Origin: an uncultured Desulfovibrio sp.
GTDB taxonomy: Bacteria > Desulfobacterota > Desulfovibrionia > Desulfovibrionales > Desulfovibrionaceae
Length of the DNA stretch: 49,903 nucleotides
Direction of reading: 5' to 3'
Assembly: GCF_944324525.1 (NCBI RefSeq)
Contig: NZ_CALUWS010000020.1
Location: forward strand, 1-49,903
Made by a program: the position numbers and the translations under genes. The notes under the pieces were generated by a model, which was not told the origin of the DNA, did no database searches, and saw only the letters and a program-made list of their open reading frames with translations. Below are positions 43,960 through 49,903 of the stretch, one piece after another. Within the stretch, counting starts at the first letter, position 1. Each line of letters starts with the position of its first letter.

Positions 43960-45417
43960 TTGCTGAACCTACAGGATCTCTATGCCATGCCGCTGGAAAG
44001 CCACAAGGTCCTTGTGGCCAATCGCGGCGAAATCGCCATGCGCATCATGCGGGCCTGCCGCAAGCTGGGAGTGGCCTTCACGGCCATCTATACCGCGGAG
44101 GACGCCGCGTCCGGCCATGTGCGGCTTGCCCGCGAGACCGGCGGGGAAAAAAGCCTTTACCGCGTCTCCTCCTATCATGACGCCAATGAGCTCATGTCCG
44201 TGGCGGACGAGGCGGGCTGCACCGCCGTGCATCCGGGCTACGGCTTCTTTGCCGAAGACTTCCGCTTTGCCCGCCGGGTCATGAAGCGCGACCGCAAGAT
44301 GATCTTCATCGGCCCCTCGTGGAAGATCATCCGGGAACTGGGCGACAAGATCAACACCAAGCGCCTGGCGCGCAGTCTGGGCGTGCCCACCGTGCCCGGT
44401 TCCGACCGGCCCATCTATGACGAGATGGAAGCCGAACGCATCGCCCGCAGCGTCTTTGAATTCCAGGAGCAGCAGGGCATCCGGCGGCCGCTCGTGCTGG
44501 TCAAGGCCTCGGCCGGCGGCGGCGGCATGGGCATCGAGGAAGTGTACGATATCGACGTCTTCCGTTCCGTCTACCGCCGTATCCGCAATTACGCCCTGCG
44601 GCAGTTCAAGGACGAGGGCGTGCTCATCGAGCAGCGCATCACCGATTTCAACCATCTGGAAGTGCAGGTGGTGTCCGACCGGACGGGCCGCAATCCCGTG
44701 CACTTCGGCACGCGTAACTGCTCCATCCAGTCCACGGGCCTGCAAAAACGCGTGGAAGTGGCTCCCGGCTTCGCTCCCGGCCCCATCACCTATTCCTTCG
44801 ATGCGGCCAAGGTGCTCACGGACATCGTGGATTATTCGCTCACCATGGCCCGCAAGGTGGGCTACGACAACGTGGGCACCTGGGAATGGATCGTCACCCG
44901 CAAGGGCGAGCCCTTCCTCATGGAAGTGAACACCCGCATCCAGGTGGAGAACGGCGTGTCGGCCCGCATATCCCGCATCCGGAAAGACGGGCAGCTGATC
45001 GACGATGTGGATCTGCTGGCCGAGCAGGTGCGCATCGGCCTCGGCCAACCGCTCGGCTACACGCAGGACGACATCAGCTTTGACGGCGTGGGCGTGGAAT
45101 ACCGCCTCATCGCCGAGGACCCGGACAACCGCTTCACCCCCTGGGTGGGCCGTATCGAACGCTTCCAGTGGAAGCCGCAGCCGTGGCTGACCATGCTGAC
45201 CCACGTCCCCACGGACGAACCGTACGAGATCCCCACGGAATTCGACCCCAACCTGGCTCTGGCCATCGTCTGGGGCAAGGATCTGGAAGAGGCCAGGAAT
45301 CGCGGTCTCTCCTTCCTGGAGGATCTGCGCCTTGAAGGCCGGAACAATGCCGGTGAGGAGCTGAAATCCAACGTCAACTTCCTCAGGGCCAATACGGAAC
45401 GGATCCTGCGCTTCTAG
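43960..45417 (+). CDS. Biotin carboxylase subunit of an acyl-CoA carboxylase
   Basis: The 485-aa product carboxylates the biotin of a carrier protein with ATP and bicarbonate. It has the N-terminal fold HKVLVANRGEIAMRIMRAC, PGYGFFAED, the ATP-grasp KASAGGGGMGIEEV and EVNTRIQVENGVS. Several usually conserved positions differ: RNCSIQSTGLQKRVEVAP in place of RDCSxQRRxQKxxEEAP, and VEN in place of VEH. It has no fused carrier domain. The TTG at 43960 follows AGGAG by 6 bases; an ATG at 43987 is the alternative start. It leads the carboxylase cluster with the next two genes. Confidence 0.88.
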   Translation: MLNLQDLYAMPLESHKVLVANRGEIAMRIMRACRKLGVAFTAIYTAEDAASGHVRLARETGGEKSLYRVSSYHDANELMSVADEAGCTAVHPGYGFFAEDFRFARRVMKRDRKMIFIGPSWKIIRELGDKINTKRLARSLGVPTVPGSDRPIYDEMEAERIARSVFEFQEQQGIRRPLVLVKASAGGGGMGIEEVYDIDVFRSVYRRIRNYALRQFKDEGVLIEQRITDFNHLEVQVVSDRTGRNPVHFGTRNCSIQSTGLQKRVEVAPGFAPGPITYSFDAAKVLTDIVDYSLTMARKVGYDNVGTWEWIVTRKGEPFLMEVNTRIQVENGVSARISRIRKDGQLIDDVDLLAEQVRIGLGQPLGYTQDDISFDGVGVEYRLIAEDPDNRFTPWVGRIERFQWKPQPWLTMLTHVPTDEPYEIPTEFDPNLALAIVWGKDLEEARNRGLSFLEDLRLEGRNNAGEELKSNVNFLRANTERILRF

Positions 45418-45488
45418 CGCCGGATGCCGCGCCTGGGCGCGGCGCCCCCATACGACAAACAGAGCGCTTTGCGGCGTGTGCGAACAAG

Positions 45489-47741
45489 ATGGACAACAAT
45501 ATTGAAAAACGCATTCAGGGGCTGACGGACAGGCTCACCTACGCCCGCGACATCTTTGCCGGCAAGCATGAGGAAGACATCCGCCTGCTGGAAGAAAAGC
45601 TGGCGGTCTTTGAAGGACGCGCCCGGCGCGGCGAACTGGCCGATCCCTACAACGATGTGGTGGCGCTGGAAGAACTCTTTGCCTTTGTGGAAAAGCGGCT
45701 GGAAAATGCCGTGACCCCCATGGACAAGGTGCGCATCGTGCGGCATCCGCAACGCATCTGCCTGCGGGACATCCTCGAGAACGTCTATGACAACTTCACC
45801 GAGGTCGGCGGGCAGGACGAGCACAGCCTTGATCCCAGCATGCTCATCGCGCGGGCCGTCATCACCCGGCGGCGCGGCAAGAAGACCTATACCCAGTCGG
45901 TCATGGTCATCGGGCAGGAAAAAGGCCACGGGGCGGAGTTCCGCAACGGCGGTTCGGTGAAGCCCTGGGGCAACGCCAAGGCCCTGCATTACATGAGCGT
46001 CGCCGAGACCGAAGGCATCCCCATCCATACCTACATCTTCACGCCCGGCTCCTATCCCATTGAGGACTATCCCGGCGCGGCCCAGCAGATCGCCCGCAAC
46101 ATTTACGGCATGGCGGGCCTGCGGGTGCCCATCGTGGCCGTCATCTCCGAGGGCGGTTCCGGCGGGGCCGAGGCCATCGGCCTGGCGGACAAGCGCCTCA
46201 TGCTCTCCCACGGCTACTATTCGGTCATCTCGCCCGAAGGGGCCGCGGCCATCGAGGGACGCCTCAAGGCCGGCCAGCGCGCCACGCCCGAACTCATCGA
46301 GCATTGCGCCGGCAGCCTCAAGATCACCGCGCAGGACAACCTCGCCTTCGGCTACATCGACCGCGTGGTGCAGGAACCGCCGCTGGGGGCCCGTCCCTAT
46401 CATTTCGACTTTTTCCGCTCCCTGCGGCAGGAAGTGCTGCGCGCCACGGACGAAGTGGTGCTGAGCCACCGCAAATGGCCGGGCTTCCGCGGGCTTGCCG
46501 TGGCCCGGGTGCGCAATCCCGAGGCCAACCTCGACGAGATGCATACCCGCTGGGGCCTGAGCGCCGCCGCCAAGGACCGCATGGTGGAGCTCCGCCAGCA
46601 GAAATTCCTGCGGCTCTCGCGGGAAGCGGCCGTGGACAACCGTCCCTTCATGGCCAAGAATATGGCCGCTCTGCAAGACTGGCTGATCACCCCCTGGATG
46701 CACGTCAAGTACGACTTCTTCCGCAAGCATCAGCGCAAGATCAGCACCTTCATGGAAGAAATGGGCAATGAAGTGGAGATGTTCAAGAACCGTCTCCTCA
46801 GCCCGTGGTACAAGATGACCCGCCGTCTGCCCGGACGGCAGGCGGAGGACAAGGTGCAGGAGCTCACCGCCCTGTCCACCTGGACGGACGATTCCCGCCG
46901 CAGCCGCTGGAATTATCTTTCCCCGCGTTACAAGATCGACCGTACCCTGACCTGCCCCAACAGCGAGTCTTACGGCTGCCTCGACCTCTGGGGGCCTGAC
47001 CTCTTTGCGGAATTCGCGGGCGTGTGCAGCCATTGCGGGCATCATTTCCCCATGGAGCCCGAATGGTACGTCAAGAACGTCTTTGACCTCGACTCGGTCT
47101 ATGAGTTCAACAGCGAGATCGAGGCGGGCAATCCGCTGGCCTTCCCCGGCTTTGAAGAACGCATCGCCGAAGCCCAGAAAAAGAACAACACCAAGAGCGG
47201 CTGCATGACCTTTGAAGCCCGCATCGACGGCATCAAGATGGTGGTGGCCATGCTCATGGGGACGTTCCGCGGCGGTTCCGTGGGCGCGGCCGAGGGCTAC
47301 AAGTTCGTGGAAGCCGCCCAGCGGGCCCAGAAAAAGCGCTATCCCTTCCTGGCCTATGTGCACGGCACGGCGGGCATCCGCATCCAGGAGGGCACCAACG
47401 GCGTCATCCAGATGCCGCGCTGCACGGTGGCCGTACGCCGCTATGTGGAGTCCGGCGGCCTCTACATGGTGCTTTACGACACCAATTCCTTTGCCGGGCC
47501 GGTGGCCAGCTTCCTCGGCTGCTCGCCGTATCAGTTCGCGGTGCGCTCTTCCAACATCGGCTTTGCCGGGCCGGGCGTCATCAAGGAGACCACGGGCATG
47601 GACATCCCGCCCAAGTACCACCGCTCCTACCACGCCCTTTCGCGCGGCCACATCCAGGGCATCTGGGATCGCCGCCAGATCCGTGCCAACCTCAAGCAGG
47701 CCCTGCTTACCATCGGCGGGCGCAATCTGTACTACCGCTAA
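45489..47741 (+). CDS. Fused acyl-CoA carboxylase carboxyltransferase (alpha-beta order)
   Basis: The 750-aa protein contains an AccA-like domain (about 90-340; VMVIGQEKGHGAEFRNGG, EGGSGGAEAIG, GYYSVISPEGAAAI) and then an AccD-like domain (about 480-750; LTCPNSESYGC...CSHCGHHFPMEP zinc site, RGGSVGAAEGYKF, YMVLYDTNSF). The alpha half comes first, the reverse of the beta-alpha order of AccD5/PccB-type single-chain subunits. The linker (about 350-470) is helical. It transfers CO2 from carboxybiotin to acetyl-CoA or a related acyl-CoA. It lies 71 bp after the biotin carboxylase and 18 bp before the carrier gene. Confidence 0.9.
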   Translation: MDNNIEKRIQGLTDRLTYARDIFAGKHEEDIRLLEEKLAVFEGRARRGELADPYNDVVALEELFAFVEKRLENAVTPMDKVRIVRHPQRICLRDILENVYDNFTEVGGQDEHSLDPSMLIARAVITRRRGKKTYTQSVMVIGQEKGHGAEFRNGGSVKPWGNAKALHYMSVAETEGIPIHTYIFTPGSYPIEDYPGAAQQIARNIYGMAGLRVPIVAVISEGGSGGAEAIGLADKRLMLSHGYYSVISPEGAAAIEGRLKAGQRATPELIEHCAGSLKITAQDNLAFGYIDRVVQEPPLGARPYHFDFFRSLRQEVLRATDEVVLSHRKWPGFRGLAVARVRNPEANLDEMHTRWGLSAAAKDRMVELRQQKFLRLSREAAVDNRPFMAKNMAALQDWLITPWMHVKYDFFRKHQRKISTFMEEMGNEVEMFKNRLLSPWYKMTRRLPGRQAEDKVQELTALSTWTDDSRRSRWNYLSPRYKIDRTLTCPNSESYGCLDLWGPDLFAEFAGVCSHCGHHFPMEPEWYVKNVFDLDSVYEFNSEIEAGNPLAFPGFEERIAEAQKKNNTKSGCMTFEARIDGIKMVVAMLMGTFRGGSVGAAEGYKFVEAAQRAQKKRYPFLAYVHGTAGIRIQEGTNGVIQMPRCTVAVRRYVESGGLYMVLYDTNSFAGPVASFLGCSPYQFAVRSSNIGFAGPGVIKETTGMDIPPKYHRSYHALSRGHIQGIWDRRQIRANLKQALLTIGGRNLYYR

Positions 47742-47759
47742 TGCACGGCAGGAACGCAT

Positions 47760-48407
47760 ATGATCAACATCTCCGAATTGCTGGAAGAAATCAAAGCCTC
47801 TCCCTACCGGGAGATCACGGTCAAAACGCCGCATACCGGGCGGGTGACCTTTGCCGGCCTGCAGCCGGGCCAGGAAGTGCTGGGCCCACAAGGCCAGTGG
47901 AAGGAACGCCCCGGCACCCTGCTGGCCACCCTGGAGCGCGAGCGGAACCCCAAGCCCATCTGCGCCACGGAAAAGGGCATTATCGACAGCATCCACAGCG
48001 ATCTGGAAGGCCAGTACGTGGAGGCCGGCACGCCGCTCATGGTCATTCGCCACATGCTGACCAAGGATGAGGTGGAATACCTCATCCTCAAGAAGACGCT
48101 CCATCTTTTTCTCGCGCCGGAGCGGGCAAAATACTACTTCACGCCGGAAGTGGACAAGAAGATCCGCGCCGCGGACGCCCATTCGGTGGTCGTGCGCGAC
48201 GGCATGGAGCTCATGATCATGTCCCGCATGAAGCGTGAGGTGCCCCTGCACTACAGCGGCCCGGAAGGGGTCATCTACGCCGTCTACTTCAAATATAACG
48301 AAAATATCGATGCGGGCGCGCCGCTCATCGGCGTTTGTCCGCAAGACCAGCTCCCGGCCATCCAGGACGTGATCATGCGCGTCAGGACGGAATGGACGGA
48401 AAAATAA
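47760..48407 (+). CDS. Biotinyl/lipoyl-domain carrier protein, atypical
   Basis: The 215-aa product has two barrel-sandwich-like parts. The first (about 18-97) includes ICATEKGIIDSIHSDLEGQYVEAGTPLMVI but has no target lysine motif. The second (about 142-192) contains MSRMKREVPLHY, with Lys158 in an MK pair where EAMKMEV is normal, followed by GVIYAVYFKYNENIDAGAPLIGV. By position this is the carrier of the carboxylase encoded by the two upstream genes, but biotinylation with so altered a motif needs proof. AGGA precedes the ATG; the next gene follows after 12 bp. Confidence 0.78.
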   Translation: MINISELLEEIKASPYREITVKTPHTGRVTFAGLQPGQEVLGPQGQWKERPGTLLATLERERNPKPICATEKGIIDSIHSDLEGQYVEAGTPLMVIRHMLTKDEVEYLILKKTLHLFLAPERAKYYFTPEVDKKIRAADAHSVVVRDGMELMIMSRMKREVPLHYSGPEGVIYAVYFKYNENIDAGAPLIGVCPQDQLPAIQDVIMRVRTEWTEK

Positions 48408-48419
48408 GGACAACAGCAT

Positions 48420-49175
48420 ATGGGCAAGGCGCTGCAAATCCGCCTGATGGCCGTCACGCCGGATGTCGACAAGGTCTCGGCGCGCTGGCCGCAGCTTTCC
48501 CAACATATCTGTGATGCCATTACGGACGACGATCTGCCCAAGCTTCCGGCCTGCCGCAGCGTGCTGGATCTGGCCCGGGCCCTGCCGCAGACCTTGCGCC
48601 TCTCGCTGAGCGAGGCCGAGCCCGTGGTACGCGCCGTGGCCCGTCTTGAAGACGCGCTGGGGATGTGGCAGGTGGACGCCGCCACGCGTGCCGCCCGGGA
48701 GCTGGAAAGCCGTCTGGATATCCATGAGGAAAAGTTGGCGGCCCTGCAGGGCATCGTCCAGCAGCCGCCCGTGGACCTCCCGGTACTGCAGCTCCGCACC
48801 ATGGCCGACAGCTGGAATCCCTCCCTGTTGCCCAAGCTCTGGCCGACCCTGTTCACCCGCCTTTTTGACCGCAGCGGCGAAACAGGGCAGGGCGTGGCCG
48901 AGATGGTGCAGGCCCTGCGCAACCTGGGGCAGCGCCACGGCTGGTCAGGGGAGAGCCACCCCGCCATGGGTCGCCTGCTGGATGAACTGGGGGCCCGCTG
49001 GCATGCGCTGGAGACCGCCTGCAACATGAACGACCCGCGCACCGCCAACCGCCTCAGCGACCAGATCGAGGAGCTGCTGACCCGGCTGGAGCAGGCCATG
49101 CCCTACGGCAGCGGCGCGACCCCGCAACCCAAGCGCAGCCTCTGGGCCATCTTCGGCCGCAAACTCAGAGACTGA
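48420..49175 (+). CDS. Conserved hypothetical protein, 251 aa
   Basis: I do not recognise a family. The 251-aa protein has no signal peptide or membrane segment and appears largely helical, with possible coiled-coil stretches (AARELESRLDIHEEKLAALQGIV; DQIEELLTRLEQAM). It starts 12 bp after the carrier-protein stop, so it is likely cotranscribed with the carboxylase genes; a role linked to that complex is possible but unproven. The C-terminus RSLWAIFGRKLRD is basic and amphipathic. Confidence 0.78.
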   Translation: MGKALQIRLMAVTPDVDKVSARWPQLSQHICDAITDDDLPKLPACRSVLDLARALPQTLRLSLSEAEPVVRAVARLEDALGMWQVDAATRAARELESRLDIHEEKLAALQGIVQQPPVDLPVLQLRTMADSWNPSLLPKLWPTLFTRLFDRSGETGQGVAEMVQALRNLGQRHGWSGESHPAMGRLLDELGARWHALETACNMNDPRTANRLSDQIEELLTRLEQAMPYGSGATPQPKRSLWAIFGRKLRD

Positions 49176-49237
49176 TCTCCCAACTGTTCCCCTCTTGATG
49201 CCGCCAGCTGCGCGGCAAGACGTTCGAGGTTATCTCC

Positions 49238-49783
49238 ATGCTCAATAAAGTCATGATCATCGGCCGTCTGGGGCGCGACCCCGAATTGCGCTACACCCAG
49301 ACCGGTTCTCCCATCGCCAGCCTGAATATCGCCACGGACGAGTCCTATGTGGACCGTGACGGCAACAAGGTGGAGCGCACCGAATGGCACCGCGTTTCCG
49401 TTTTCCAGCGTCAGGCGGAGAACTGCGCCAATTATCTCACCAAGGGCAGCCTCGTGTATGTGGAAGGCAGCCTGCAGACCCGCAAATGGCAGGACCAGAA
49501 CGGGCAGGACCGCTACACCACCGAGATCAAGGCCCAGCGCGTGCAGTTCCTCGACCGGCGCGGCGACGGCCCGCGTGGGGGCGAAGGCATGCCCTCCGGC
49601 GGTTATGAGGACGAATACGCTCCGGCGCCGCAGCGGCAGTCCTACCGCAATGCGCCGCAAGGGCAGGGCGGCGGGCAGCGTCCGGCTCCCCGGCGGCAGC
49701 CCCAGCCGGCCCCGCACGATGACGACCTCGGCCCGGCCTTTCCTTCGGAAGCCACGGCCGGCATGGACGAAGTGCCGTTCTAG
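49238..49783 (+). CDS. ssb: Single-stranded DNA-binding protein
   Basis: SSB coats single-stranded DNA and recruits repair and replication proteins. The 181-aa product has the OB fold (MLNKVMIIGRLGRDPELRYTQTG..., TEWHRVSVF, GSLVYVEGSLQTRKWQDQNG), a Gly/Gln/Pro-rich linker (about 110-165) and the acidic tip MDEVPF, which binds partner proteins. GAGG precedes the ATG. Repeat family A begins at the base after its TAG. Confidence 0.97.
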   Translation: MLNKVMIIGRLGRDPELRYTQTGSPIASLNIATDESYVDRDGNKVERTEWHRVSVFQRQAENCANYLTKGSLVYVEGSLQTRKWQDQNGQDRYTTEIKAQRVQFLDRRGDGPRGGEGMPSGGYEDEYAPAPQRQSYRNAPQGQGGGQRPAPRRQPQPAPHDDDLGPAFPSEATAGMDEVPF

Positions 49784-49903
49784 GGCCTGTTGGCATTATC
49801 CACTGTTTGTTTCGGGGGAAGGGAAGCCCCTCGCTCTGCTGTCGATGCCCGTAAGGCTCCTGCGTCGCCTAACGGGCACGGCCTGCGGCCGCCTTTCGGT
49901 CGC
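49784..49903 (+). repeat. Repeat family A, copy at the window edge (truncated by the end)
   Basis: The copy begins GGCCTGTTGGC directly after the ssb stop and includes the leader and one 71-bp unit. In the unit's hairpin both arms differ from the 9-kb copy, reading TGCCCGT and ACGGGCA, so pairing is kept. More units may follow beyond the window. Confidence 0.88.

Noticed and set aside
45414-48938. 1174-codon open frame opposite the carboxylase genes
   Set aside because: Antisense shadow of three clear coding genes; the composition is His/Gly/Leu-rich with no recognisable domain.

Overview
The window looks like a chromosomal segment of a high-GC, strictly anaerobic sulfate reducer of the Desulfovibrionaceae. 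The reasons are the sahR-ahcY pair, the three-gene split acyl-CoA carboxylase next to ssb, an oxygen-labile [4Fe-4S] serine dehydratase, several radical SAM enzymes and the overall codon use. I cannot name the species from the sequence alone. Most of the window is stable housekeeping DNA. I see no prophage, transposase, CRISPR array or integrase.

Layout. 0-2.7 kb: a leftward thiS-thiG-thiH operon for the thiamin thiazole moiety, headed by a TPP riboswitch with its own terminator. 2.8-9.0 kb: a rightward run of DEAD-box helicase, unknown 157-aa protein, ribF, PHP phosphoesterase and two glycosyltransferases. 9.0-12.1 kb: leftward sdaA and an Elp3-like radical SAM gene. 12.2-15.5 kb: rightward IHF/HU gene, Sel1-repeat lipidless secreted protein and a TPR protein with a degenerate receiver domain. 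15.7-19.5 kb: leftward site-2-protease-like M50 peptidase, trpS, ruvX, mltG and a small unknown. 19.9-22.2 kb: a C_GCAxxG_C_C protein with a ThiS/MoaD-like partner, a structured non-coding stretch and a Gate-domain membrane protein. 22.6-27.0 kb: queD-queE-rnhA and sahR-ahcY. 27.0-28.8 kb: dciA-like gene and a WbsX-type glycan gene. 28.9-31.2 kb: a small accessory patch with a duplicated Tai4-like putative immunity protein and two tandem zinc-ribbon paralogues. 31.5-32.5 kb: UDP-glucuronate decarboxylase. 33.4-39.2 kb: infB, ylxR, nusA and rimP (leftward), preceded by tRNA-Asp and tRNA-Val. 39.5-43.8 kb: polysaccharide deacetylase, typA and purine nucleoside phosphorylase. 44-49.9 kb: rightward biotin carboxylase, fused carboxyltransferase, biotinyl carrier, unknown and ssb.

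The most unusual content is between genes. One family of about 110-150 bp (family B here; nine copies) is built of four consecutive hairpins and has AGAGC/GCTCT-like ends; several copies abut stop codons. A second family (family A; three loci) begins with GGCCTG immediately after a stop codon. Two of its loci carry a 71-bp hairpin unit, present about 2.8 times in tandem at 9 kb, and these show a compensatory base-pair change. Both look like structured mobile or 3'-end elements that are not explained by the genes. The Tai4-like/zinc-ribbon patch and the C_GCAxxG/ThiS-like pair are the best candidates for under-described protein systems.
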